This document shows positions 25,037-33,566 of a stretch of DNA of 64,000 nucleotides, one piece after another. The notes beneath the pieces were generated by a model. It searched no databases. It saw only the letters and a program-made list of their open reading frames with translations, and had not been told where the DNA came from. This DNA comes from Fructobacillus apis (lineage in GTDB: Bacteria; Bacillota; Bacilli; Lactobacillales; Lactobacillaceae): assembly GCF_023893635.1 (NCBI RefSeq), contig NZ_JAMWYK010000001.1:186001-250000 (forward strand). The letters are read 5' to 3'. Made by a program: the position numbers and the translations under genes. The number at the start of each line of letters is the position of its first letter. Position 1 is the stretch's first letter.

Positions 25037-25915
25037 TTAGCGGTCTCCTATAATCCGGACTTCCGGTTCTAAATTCACTTGGTAGTTCTTGAACACCTCT
25101 TTTTGGACGAGGTGAATGAGATCCTCGTAGTCGTTTCCAGTGCCGTGGTCGACGTTCACCATGAAGCCGGCGTGCTTGGTTGAGACCATCACACCACCGA
25201 CGGACGTGCCCTGAAGGCCGGAATCCATGATGAGCTTCCCGGCAAAATACCCTTCTGGACGCTTGAAAACGGACCCGTTGGACGGCCAGGAAAGCGGCTG
25301 CTTCAAGGCGCGGGCGTAGTTGTTTTCGTCCATCTTTTCTTGGATGAGGCGCTTGTCCTTCTTCTTCAAGGCGAAGGTTGCTTCCACAATCACCCCGCCG
25401 TTTTTCTGAAAGACGCTCTGTCGGTAGCCAAAGTCAAGCCCGTCCCTGCCAAATTTCTGCAAGGTCTTGTCCGGCATCAAGGCCGTCACGCTCTCCACGA
25501 CCATGTCCGCCTGGCCCCCGTAGGCACCAGCGTTCATGAAGACGGCACCACCGACGGAACCGGGAATCCCCGCAGCCCATTCGAGCCCGGACAAGCCCTT
25601 ATCTTGCGCGATTGCCGCCAGCCAAATGATGTCACAGCCGGCTTGCGCCGTCAACTTCTCGCCAACAGCAGAGACCGCCTTCAATTCCGTCATGAGGATG
25701 ACCAGGCCTCGGAGCCCGCCAGAACGGACGACGAGGTTGGACAGACGGCCGAAGACGTGGACGGGTAGGTCCTTCTCCTTAGCCCAGTCGAGAAGCTCTT
25801 GAAGCTCGTCGAGGGACTTGGGAATCGCCAAATAATCGGCCCGTCCACCGGCTTGGGTGTAGGCGTAGGGCGCGATGTCTGTGTTTTCGAGTAAGGCAGC
25901 TGCGGTCTTTTGCAT
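25037..25915 (-). CDS. murB: UDP-N-acetylenolpyruvoylglucosamine reductase MurB
   Basis: FAD-dependent reduction forming UDP-MurNAc, the second committed step of peptidoglycan synthesis. 292 residues, type II MurB length. FAD-binding PCMH fold: VFGRLSNLVVR (54-64), where the usual GxGSN has GRLSN; and AAGIPGSVGGAVFMNAGAYGG. The catalytic Ser215 lies in NGSVFKRP, with Glu in LEPEVRIIG at the C-terminus. It is the first gene of the operon, behind the extended -10 promoter at 25946-25954. Confidence 0.96.
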   Translation of the reverse strand: MQKTAAALLENTDIAPYAYTQAGGRADYLAIPKSLDELQELLDWAKEKDLPVHVFGRLSNLVVRSGGLRGLVILMTELKAVSAVGEKLTAQAGCDIIWLAAIAQDKGLSGLEWAAGIPGSVGGAVFMNAGAYGGQADMVVESVTALMPDKTLQKFGRDGLDFGYRQSVFQKNGGVIVEATFALKKKDKRLIQEKMDENNYARALKQPLSWPSNGSVFKRPEGYFAGKLIMDSGLQGTSVGGVMVSTKHAGFMVNVDHGTGNDYEDLIHLVQKEVFKNYQVNLEPEVRIIGDR

Positions 25916-25945
25916 GAGGTTCTCCAGAAGTGTTCTATCTTCTCT

Positions 25946-25954
25946 ATCATAACA
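25946..25954 (-). promoter_or_regulatory. Extended -10 promoter of murB-antiporter-cdaA-cdaR-glmM
   Basis: Minus strand TGT-TATGAT with poor -35, 31 bases before murB and just after the terminator at 25979-26001. Confidence 0.5.
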
Positions 25955-25978
25955 AATTTTCCACTTTATATATGAAAA

Positions 25979-26001
25979 AAGACGACCAAAATGGTCGTCT
26001 T
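25979..26001 (-). terminator. Terminator after the DUF1456 gene
   Basis: Arms AAGACGACCA / TGGTCGTCTT with an AAA loop. The T run is on the minus strand, so it ends leftward transcripts. The 26002-26183 gap before it shows only short GC-rich inverted repeats and no gene. Confidence 0.85.
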
Positions 26002-26183
26002 AAACAGAAATTTGATTGATAGCACGGGCATTTGCCCGACTTTTGTGAGCAAGGAGGCGCTGCTTCGAAGCGCGGTGGCCAAGCCACGCCCCTTCGAATC
26101 CAACAAGTCAATTGAGCTGGGAGCCAAGCGGCCTCCCCGCCCCTGACTTTGACAGCCATCGCTTCGCCTTGGGCAGCAGTCGC

Positions 26184-26675
26184 TTAGCCGCGGTACTTCT
26201 TCCCCATCCCCGCCAACATCTTGCGGACGTAGCGGTCGCCGGCCTCGCGGTAGTTGCGGTGGTCGGGACGGCGGAGAATGGCGGACAGCTCACCGTTCGA
26301 GATGCTGTCACCAGCGAGCTTCATCAGCTCCTGGATGTCGTCGGACATGTAGGACATGGCAATCTTGATTTTCTTGATTGTCACGTTGTTGACCAGCTTG
26401 GCGTTCTTGATGTCGAAGGTTGGCGGTACGATGTTGCCGTCCTTGTCCTTGCGGTGGCCACGCTTATCGATGACCAGACCGTTCAAGAAGGCTTCCAAGT
26501 CGTGGGAAGACAAAAACGCGTCGAACTTTTCTTCCGGGTCCTGACGGGTCAAAATCGTGTCCAAATCGGAATCGGTCACCGTCACGCCACCCTCTTTGAA
26601 GATGGCTTCGATTTGCTTGTTCGTCAAATTCAACGCGTAGCGCAGTCGAATAATGACGTCGTTGTTGTTCATCAT
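26184..26675 (-). CDS. DUF1456 (YehS-like) protein
   Basis: A 163-residue soluble protein built of two related halves, NNDVIIRLRYALNLTNKQIE (about 3-22) and VTIKKIKIAMSYMSDDIQEL (about 98-117), each followed by a helix ending in an LxxIL[TR]R motif. This duplicated layout defines DUF1456, a family without known function. Two adjacent ATG codons are possible starts; AAGGAAG suits either. It follows mutL by 112 bases on the same strand, a gap holding a GCAGG/CCTGC hairpin, and ends before a strong terminator. Confidence 0.82.
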   Translation of the reverse strand: MMNNNDVIIRLRYALNLTNKQIEAIFKEGGVTVTDSDLDTILTRQDPEEKFDAFLSSHDLEAFLNGLVIDKRGHRKDKDGNIVPPTFDIKNAKLVNNVTIKKIKIAMSYMSDDIQELMKLAGDSISNGELSAILRRPDHRNYREAGDRYVRKMLAGMGKKYRG

Positions 26676-26787
26676 AAAGAAATCTTCCTTTTTAATTGCT
26701 TGAAACGGCAGGCTGCCTGCTTGAAGTGCGACCCGGTGTTCAAATCGACCACAGTGCCCATAAAACGCCCAGCTCCGACTTCCCCTT

Positions 26788-29070
26788 TTAGAACGGGTGG
26801 TTGTCGTAGTTCTGCCAAGACTCGTGGGAGTCCTGGATGCGCTTGAACATGCGCTCCATTTCGGTCAGCGTGAAGGCCGTCAAAACGGGACGGCCGTGCG
26901 GACAGTTGTATGGGTTTTCGGCCTTGGCCAGGTCGGCCAAGAGCGTGCGCGCCTCGTCTGACGAGATGTGCCAGTTGGCCTTGATGGCCCGCTTACAGGA
27001 CATCATGATGGCGGCCTTCTCACGGAAGGCGGCGACGGTCAAATCGCCCTGGGCAAGCACCCAGTCGATCATTTCCTTGACCGTACTTTCGACCTGGTCG
27101 GGCTTGATCCACGTTGGGTGCTCGTACAAGGCGAGCGTGTTCGGACCAAACTCTTCAACGGCGAGACCAACGGCCTGCAGCGTGTCCTGCTTGTCCAAAA
27201 TCTTGAGGACGTCGGCCGTGGAATAGGTCAAGGTCAGCGGCTGCAAAAGCACCTGCTGGTTGTCGGAAACCTCGCCGACCTGCTTGCGGTAGAACTCGTA
27301 GTTCAGGCGCTCCTGGGCGGCGTGCTGGTCGATGAGGTAAAGCTTGTCCTTGTCCTGCGCGAACAGGAAGGTCCCGTGCATCTGGCCGATGTAGTCGAGG
27401 TTCGGGAAGCCCTGGCTCTCCTGGTTGTCGACGTCGAGGTCGAGGTTCACCGGCTTTTGCTTTTTCGCGTTGCCTTGGCTCTGGCTGGCAAAGTCAAACC
27501 CGTCCCTGCCAACTTCGGCTTCCGCCCCACCAACAGCTTCCGGTGCAGCTTGGGCTTTTCCCCCAGCAACACAGTCATGCGCTGAGGGAGAGTCGAACCC
27601 TGCGGTTCGATCCCGGTTACCACCTTCATTTGTATCTTGAACCGCACTTTCAGTTCGAGTCTGGGTAGGCGCATAGGCCGCGGGCTCTTGGGCCACAGAG
27701 GCGCCGGCCCCAGCAAATCCACCAGCTCCAGCACCCTCGGTGCTCGTGTTCTTCCCCGTCTTCGCTTCCTCGAAGATTTCAACGAAGTCTTCTTTGGCGT
27801 AGCGGTTGGCAAAGTTCAAAACGGCGGCGTCATCCAAAAAGGCCTTGTCGGACAGCTGGATGATGTGGCCTTCATCGATTTCAATCGGAGGCAAGGACGC
27901 CAACTTCACCGCACGAACGGCGGGTGGCATCTCGTGCCCAAGGTCGGGAATCCCGGTGTAATCGCGTTCGTCTTTCTTAGAAGAAGTGGCGGTCTGCCCC
28001 ACTCCCGAAGCTGACGCCATTCCCGGATGGGCCGAATCCTCAGCCGCTTGGCCAAGGTTCTCCAACGCATCGGGAATGAGATTCTCGGCGGACAGGCGGT
28101 CCCGGACAACCTCCGTCAAAAGGTCCGTTAACTCCCCCTGCTCAGACAGACGGATTTCCGCCTTCTGCGGGTGGACGTTCATGTCGACCAACAGCGGATC
28201 CAACTCAATTGATACCGCCCCGATTGGGAAGCGGCCGACCATCAGTTTGGAGCCGTAGCCCTTGATGATGGCGTTGGAGACGGAGAAGTTTTTGACGAAA
28301 CGGTGGTTGACCAAAACGGCCAAATACGAACGCGAAGCACGCGTCTGTTCTGGCAGCGTCAGGTAACCGGAGACCTTGAAGTGCTCGGATTCACCTGAGA
28401 AACCAACCATCTTTTCGGCCGTCTTGCGGTCGTAGATGGCGGCCAGTACCTGGCGCAAATCGCCGGAACCGGTGGTCTTCACGAGGGTCTTCCCGTTGTG
28501 GGTCAGGGTCAAGGCCTTTTCGGGATGCGCCAACGCAAGGTGGTTGACGACGTCCACGATTAACGAAAGCTCGGTCTGCGGCTTCTTCAGGTACTTCAGA
28601 CGGGCTGGCGTGTTGAAGAAGAGGTTGCGGACGGAAACGATGGTCCCGAGGCGGCCGGCGGCTGGCGTTTGTTGAACAACTTGGCCACCTTTGACTTGGT
28701 AGGTGTAGCCGTCATCGGCGTTACGCGTCTTGGTTTGAAGCGTGACGTCGGCCACGGAGGCAATTGACGGCAGGGCTTCACCTCGGAATCCGAGGGTTAA
28801 GACGTTAAACAAATCGTGGCGATTTTGTATTTTAGAGGTGGCGTGGCGAACGAAGGCCAGAGGAACTTGTTCGCTCGGAATCCCATCTCCGTTGTCGATG
28901 ACCTTGATGAGGTCGAGGCCGGCGTTGTCGACGACGACCTGAACTTGGTCGGCGTTGGCATCGATGGCGTTTTCGACCAGCTCCTTGACGACGGAGGCGG
29001 GACGCTCGATGACCTCACCGGCGGCAATCTGGTTGGCGAGGAGGTCGGAGAGTTCGTGAATCTCAGCCAT
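26788..29070 (-). CDS. mutL: DNA mismatch repair endonuclease MutL
   Basis: A 760-residue GHKL ATPase and latent nickase that links MutS to strand removal. N-terminal ATPase: VENAIDANA (32-40, Glu33/Asn34), DNGDGIP, GFRGEALPSIASV. A long Gly/Ala/Glu-rich linker (about 340-560) follows. The C-terminal endonuclease domain carries the full DQHAAQERLNYE metal motif and the CPHGRPV motif, so this is the endonuclease-type MutL of bacteria lacking MutH. Its ATG lies inside the last codons of mutS (8-base overlap). Presence of mutSL argues against Oenococcus oeni, which lacks them. Confidence 0.97.
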   Translation of the reverse strand: MAEIHELSDLLANQIAAGEVIERPASVVKELVENAIDANADQVQVVVDNAGLDLIKVIDNGDGIPSEQVPLAFVRHATSKIQNRHDLFNVLTLGFRGEALPSIASVADVTLQTKTRNADDGYTYQVKGGQVVQQTPAAGRLGTIVSVRNLFFNTPARLKYLKKPQTELSLIVDVVNHLALAHPEKALTLTHNGKTLVKTTGSGDLRQVLAAIYDRKTAEKMVGFSGESEHFKVSGYLTLPEQTRASRSYLAVLVNHRFVKNFSVSNAIIKGYGSKLMVGRFPIGAVSIELDPLLVDMNVHPQKAEIRLSEQGELTDLLTEVVRDRLSAENLIPDALENLGQAAEDSAHPGMASASGVGQTATSSKKDERDYTGIPDLGHEMPPAVRAVKLASLPPIEIDEGHIIQLSDKAFLDDAAVLNFANRYAKEDFVEIFEEAKTGKNTSTEGAGAGGFAGAGASVAQEPAAYAPTQTRTESAVQDTNEGGNRDRTAGFDSPSAHDCVAGGKAQAAPEAVGGAEAEVGRDGFDFASQSQGNAKKQKPVNLDLDVDNQESQGFPNLDYIGQMHGTFLFAQDKDKLYLIDQHAAQERLNYEFYRKQVGEVSDNQQVLLQPLTLTYSTADVLKILDKQDTLQAVGLAVEEFGPNTLALYEHPTWIKPDQVESTVKEMIDWVLAQGDLTVAAFREKAAIMMSCKRAIKANWHISSDEARTLLADLAKAENPYNCPHGRPVLTAFTLTEMERMFKRIQDSHESWQNYDNHPF

Positions 29071-31864
29071 GGTGGGCCTCCATGTCTTGAAGCTTGTAGA
29101 GGAGGTTCAGGGCGTCCAAAGGCGTGAGCTTGTTCAGGTTGGCCTTCTTCAGCTCTGCCAAAACGGCCTGTTCGGCCTTCGAAGTCCGCGTGGCCGCGCT
29201 AGCGTCCTCGGAACGCTTTTCAGCAACCTCAAACAATGGCAGCTCTTGCGCCATCTTATCAGAGGTAACGCCAGCGGCTGGCGCCTCAAAGCTCGCAACC
29301 GCAGCCCCTGATTCAGAACCGGTGCCTTCAACGGCGGTCGCTTCTGACTTTTCCGGCGCCTTCGTCGTAACCGTGCCAGAAGCATCAGCCGCAACAGCTT
29401 CCGCATCCGCATCCACGTCCACCTGCCCTGCTCCCTGTGCTTCCAAAGCAGCCAGGATGGCCTCGGCGTTATTCAACAAAGGCTTAGGCAAACCGGCCAA
29501 AGCGGCCACCTGGATACCGTAGGAACGGTCGGCGGCACCCTGCTGAATCTGGTGCAGGAAGTGGAGCTTGCCGTCGTCGGAGAGCTTGGCCCCGACGTGC
29601 ACGTTTTCGATGGCAGCATAAGAATCCGCCAAGGCCGTGAGTTCGTGGTAGTGGGTCGCAAAGACGGTTGTGGCATGCAAGTTGTCGGCCAAAAATTCGA
29701 TGATGGCCTGGGCCAGCGCCATACCGTCGTAGGTGGCGGTACCGCGTCCGAGTTCGTCAAAGAGAATCAGGGACTGGGCGGTGGCGTCTTGCAGAGCCAG
29801 GTTGGCTTCGGCCATTTCGACCATGAAGGTGGATTGACCGGCGACGAGGTCGTCGTTTGCCCCGATACGGGTAAAGATTTGATCAAAGATTGGGAGTTCG
29901 GCGGCGTCTGCTGGTACGAAGGATCCCATCTGGGCCAGGATCACGATGATGGCGAGCTGGCGCATGTAGGTCGACTTACCGGCCATGTTGGGTCCGGTAA
30001 CCAGTTGAATGAATTTGTCCTGTGGGAAAGTCACGTCGTTGGCGACGTATTCCCCCGCCCCGAGCAGTGATTCCACAACGGGGTGGCGGCCCTGCGTAAT
30101 GTTAACGGCACGTGAACCATCCGTATGGAAGCTTGGCTTCACGAAGTGCTTTTCTTCGGCGACTTCGGCCAAGGCAGCAAGCACGTCAATCCGTGCCAAA
30201 TCGTGCGCCAAACTTTGCAGGCGGTGCATTTCTTGCTTAACGGTCGCGCGAATTTCCAAGAAGAGTTCGTACTCGCGGTCGAAGCGCTTGGTTTGGGCGG
30301 CGAAGATCAAATCTTCGTGCTCCTTTAACTCGGGCGTGGTGAAACGCTCGGCGTTGGTCAACGTCTGCTTGCGGGTGTAGCGCCCGTCTTCAAGCTTAGA
30401 CAAGTTGGCCTTCGTGATTTCGATGAAGTAACCGAAGTTCTTGTTGTACTTGACCTTCAGGGTTGGGATACCAGTGGCTTCGCGCTCTTGTTCCTGGTAG
30501 GAAGCGAGCCAGTCTTGGTTGTCGACGAGGGCTTGCTTGTATGAGTCAACGAGGTCGTCGTAGCCAGGCTTGATGAGGTCACCGTCACGAACGGAGACGG
30601 GCGGATCATCAACTAAGGCGGCTTCAATCAAGTCGGCCAAATCAGAAACGGGGTCGAGTCCCTCGCCCATCTCTTGCAAAACGGCGCCCGTAGACGTGCC
30701 CGTCAACGCGCCTTCCAACGCGGGAACGGCCTGTAAGGACTTCTTCAACTGCACCATGTCCTTGGCGTTCAAGGTACCAAGTGCGGCCTTGGCAGCCAAA
30801 CGTTCCAAGTCGTAGACGTACTTCAGTTGGTCCTGAACGGTTCCACGGGTGAAGAAATCGTCGTTGAAGGCGGCCAAAACTTCCTGGCGGGCTTCAATGT
30901 CATTCAGCTTCTTCAACGGCTTGATGAGCCACTGCTTGAGCAAACGACCACCCATGGCGGTCTTGGTCTGGTCGAGCAAGGCGAAGAGTGATCCGGCCTT
31001 CTGCTTCGTGCGGGCGTTTTGAACTAAGTCCAAGTTCACGCGGGTCACTTGGTTGAAAACCAAATAAGCCTGGCGTTCGTATGACTGAACCGGCATGATG
31101 TGATCCAAAGAACGCTTCTGCGTATCGAACAAGTACTGGAGCAAGAGACCGGTTACGGCCTGTCCCAAACTGTCCTTCAGGTCCTTGGTTAAGTAAGTGA
31201 TTGTGGATGAGGCTTCGGCTGGTCCCTGGAAGGAAACCACGAGTCCCTTTTCACCGACGGCACGGGCGACGTCGTCGGCCTTCAGACCGTCTTCCTTTGC
31301 CAGGACGACTTCCTTGACTTCCAAAGCGCCGAGTTCGTCTTGGACTTCGGCGACGGATTCGAGGCGGGTGGCCTTCAATTCACCGGTCGACAAATCGATG
31401 TAGGCCAGGGCGTAGGGACGGTTCGTTTCGCCAACGTGATGAACAGAAATGTCATCATTGTCGTATACGACGGCGGCCAGGAAGTTGTTGGTCTTCCCGT
31501 CCCCGTTTTGGCTGGCGAGCTTGGTCCCGGGCGTGATGAGCTGCACGACGTCGCGCTTCACCATCCCCTTTGCCGTGGCGGGGTCTTCCATCTGTTCAAC
31601 GATGGCGACCTTGTGCCCGGCGTCGACTAAGATGTCGATGTAGTTGGAGGCGGCGTGGTAAGGAATACCGGCCATTGGCACGGGATTTTCGGAGTTCTTG
31701 TTGCGGGCGGTCAGCGTCAATTCCAAAATCTTGGCACCGACGATGGCGTCCTCTTCAAAGAGTTCGTAAAAGTCCCCAAGGCGGTAGAACAAGAAGGCAT
31801 CCGGATATAAATCCTTGATTTGGTGGTATTGAACCATCATTGGGGTGTCAGCTGCGTTGGCCAC
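29063..31864 (-). CDS. mutS: DNA mismatch repair protein MutS
   Basis: A 933-residue mismatch sensor. The mismatch-reading GDFYELF motif has Phe32 and Glu34. Connector and lever domains follow. The ATPase carries TGPNMAGKSTYMRQ, the FDELGRGTATYDG signature/Walker B and THYHELT. After the ATPase there is an Ala/Glu/Thr-rich linker (about 800-870) containing QELPLF, which fits the beta-clamp-binding motif, then a C-terminal helical tetramerisation segment. The start is GTG with AGGAGG nine bases upstream. Transcribed with mutL. Confidence 0.97.
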   Translation of the reverse strand: MANAADTPMMVQYHQIKDLYPDAFLFYRLGDFYELFEEDAIVGAKILELTLTARNKNSENPVPMAGIPYHAASNYIDILVDAGHKVAIVEQMEDPATAKGMVKRDVVQLITPGTKLASQNGDGKTNNFLAAVVYDNDDISVHHVGETNRPYALAYIDLSTGELKATRLESVAEVQDELGALEVKEVVLAKEDGLKADDVARAVGEKGLVVSFQGPAEASSTITYLTKDLKDSLGQAVTGLLLQYLFDTQKRSLDHIMPVQSYERQAYLVFNQVTRVNLDLVQNARTKQKAGSLFALLDQTKTAMGGRLLKQWLIKPLKKLNDIEARQEVLAAFNDDFFTRGTVQDQLKYVYDLERLAAKAALGTLNAKDMVQLKKSLQAVPALEGALTGTSTGAVLQEMGEGLDPVSDLADLIEAALVDDPPVSVRDGDLIKPGYDDLVDSYKQALVDNQDWLASYQEQEREATGIPTLKVKYNKNFGYFIEITKANLSKLEDGRYTRKQTLTNAERFTTPELKEHEDLIFAAQTKRFDREYELFLEIRATVKQEMHRLQSLAHDLARIDVLAALAEVAEEKHFVKPSFHTDGSRAVNITQGRHPVVESLLGAGEYVANDVTFPQDKFIQLVTGPNMAGKSTYMRQLAIIVILAQMGSFVPADAAELPIFDQIFTRIGANDDLVAGQSTFMVEMAEANLALQDATAQSLILFDELGRGTATYDGMALAQAIIEFLADNLHATTVFATHYHELTALADSYAAIENVHVGAKLSDDGKLHFLHQIQQGAADRSYGIQVAALAGLPKPLLNNAEAILAALEAQGAGQVDVDADAEAVAADASGTVTTKAPEKSEATAVEGTGSESGAAVASFEAPAAGVTSDKMAQELPLFEVAEKRSEDASAATRTSKAEQAVLAELKKANLNKLTPLDALNLLYKLQDMEAHHG

Positions 31865-31904
31865 GGTATCGGTCCTCCTGGGTGTTTCGTTAAATCTATG
31901 TACA

Positions 31905-32027
31905 AAAGTCCGCGGCGACCGCGAGCGGTCGGGCGCGACTTTCTTATAAAAAAGCCTGTCAATTCAGGCCAGCCGTCCGGCAAAGCGGACGGTCATTTCA
32001 ATCATCGAGTCCGCTCCAAGGAGCGGA
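31905..32027 (-). terminator. Run of four hairpins between rlmCD-like gene and mutS
   Basis: Four inverted repeats lie in 123 bases: 32010-32027 (TCCGCTCC/GGAGCGGA), 31973-31992 (CCGTCCG/CGGACGG), 31954-31969 (GCCTG/CAGGC) and 31905-31942 (CGACCGC/GCGGTCG core within AAAGT/ACTTT). On the minus strand the third is followed by TTTTTT and the fourth by TTTT, so these two are good intrinsic terminators. The first two lack T runs and may act as RNA-stabilising stems or be pairing alternatives. Confidence 0.65.
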
Positions 32028-32039
32028 TTCAAGTTCTTC

Positions 32040-33434
32040 TTACTTCTTCAAAACCAACTTCACGACGGCTTCGACGTGCATCGTCTGTGGGAACTGGTCG
32101 ACGGGCTGAACGCGTCCGTCGATTTCGTAGCCCTGTTCGAGCAAATCGGAAACGTCACGGGCCAAAGTGGCCGGGTTACATGAAACGTAAACCAGGCGTT
32201 CTGGCTTCATGACACCAACGGCTTCGATGAAGTCTTGAGTCAGACCCTTGCGGGGCGGATCAACGAAGATGACGTCGGCCGTCTTGCCTTCGCTGGCCCA
32301 GGCGTGCATCTGCTCGGGGGCGTCGGCCGCGATGAAGTCGGCGTTCCAAATGCCGTTTTCACGGGCGTTCTGCTTGGCGTCTTCGATGGCGGGTTCGACG
32401 ACTTCGACACCGAGCACCTTCTTAACGTCGTCGGCGACGGTCAAGGCAATCGTACCGATACCACAGTAGGCGTCGATCACGGTGTCGGTCTTCTTGAGGT
32501 CGGCGAGGTCCTTGGCTAAGGAGTAAAGCTTAGCCGTTGTGACCGGGTTAACCTGGTAGAAGGAATTAGGGCCGATGATGTAAGACTTGCCCAGCAAGAT
32601 GTCCTTAATCTCTTCTTGTCCCCACAAGAGGTGGTTTTCAAAGCCCATAATGACGTTTGAGTGGGCCTTGTTGACATTTTGGACAAGGGAGACAAGCTTT
32701 GGCAGGCGGGCCGTAATCTTTTCGACCAGTGCTTCCTTCTTAGGCAGCTTGTCGCCGTTTGTGACGAGGACGACCATGAGTTCGCCGGTCGCCTTTCCAT
32801 AGCGAGCCATGACGTGGCGAATCGTTCCCTTGCGGGTCTCTTCGTCGTAGGCGGTGAGGCCTTCTTCTTGCAAGACGTCACGGGTTACGCGGATGGCTTC
32901 GTCGACGTTTTCGTCTTGGATGTAGAAGGAATCCGTTGGGATGAGCTTGTGAGATCCGCGGCGGTAGAAGCCGGTTTCAAGACGGCCGTTCACCATCTGC
33001 GCCGGAATCTGGGCCTTGTTGCGGTAGTGTGTGGGGTCTTCCATTCCAATCGTAGGGGCAACGGAAACTTGAATCTGCGCCTTCTTGAAGAGTTCGCGGA
33101 CCTGGCGTTGCTTCCAAGCGAGTTGGGCGGTGTAGCTCAGGTTGGCCATGGGTGCAATCCCGGTGGTCAACGCGAGCTTGTCTTGAAGTTCGACACGGTC
33201 GGGTGACGGCTTGACGAGCTTCTTGATGGAGGCAAAACCGTAGTTCTTCAAAACCTTGGTGATGACCATGTCGACGCGTTCGCCGGGAAGGCCGTTGGCA
33301 ACGAAGACGGGGAACCCGTCGAGCTTGGCAACACCCATTCCTTGGTAGGTTAGGTCGATGATGTCGGCGGTGACGATGTCGTTTTTGACAACGGGCGCCT
33401 TCTTTTTAAATGTGCGATTGGCTTTGGCCATCAA
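32040..33434 (-). CDS. rlmCD: 23S rRNA (uracil-5-)-methyltransferase, RlmCD/RumA type, without Fe-S cysteines
   Basis: SAM-dependent enzyme that makes m5U in 23S rRNA; in Firmicutes one RlmCD modifies two positions. 464 residues: N-terminal TRAM domain (about 15-75), then the methyltransferase with DAYCGIGT (321-328), VDPPRKG (391-397) and SCNPAT (418-423, nucleophile Cys419). Many RumA proteins hold a 4Fe-4S cluster with four cysteines before the catalytic fold. Here the matching stretch (84-101, around TTGIAPMANLSY) contains none. Starts 132 bases after dagK. The gene name is by family; the target uridines are unproven. Confidence 0.88.
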   Translation of the reverse strand: MMAKANRTFKKKAPVVKNDIVTADIIDLTYQGMGVAKLDGFPVFVANGLPGERVDMVITKVLKNYGFASIKKLVKPSPDRVELQDKLALTTGIAPMANLSYTAQLAWKQRQVRELFKKAQIQVSVAPTIGMEDPTHYRNKAQIPAQMVNGRLETGFYRRGSHKLIPTDSFYIQDENVDEAIRVTRDVLQEEGLTAYDEETRKGTIRHVMARYGKATGELMVVLVTNGDKLPKKEALVEKITARLPKLVSLVQNVNKAHSNVIMGFENHLLWGQEEIKDILLGKSYIIGPNSFYQVNPVTTAKLYSLAKDLADLKKTDTVIDAYCGIGTIALTVADDVKKVLGVEVVEPAIEDAKQNARENGIWNADFIAADAPEQMHAWASEGKTADVIFVDPPRKGLTQDFIEAVGVMKPERLVYVSCNPATLARDVSDLLEQGYEIDGRVQPVDQFPQTMHVEAVVKLVLKK

Positions 33435-33487
33435 AAAATCCTCTTCTGTCTAAATCGTTTTTATCGAACAAATGCTCTGGGGAAAAC

Positions 33488-33503
33488 GCGCCGTATCCGG
33501 CGC
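33488..33503 (-). terminator. GC-rich terminator after dagK
   Basis: Minus strand GCGCCG-GATA-CGGCGC followed by GTTTTCC, between the dagK stop (33567) and the methyltransferase start (33434). Confidence 0.6.
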
Positions 33504-33566
33504 TATTGTCCACCATGCTTGCAGCTTGGGCAGACGACGCGCGATGGCGCTCGCCCTCCCCTGCTT

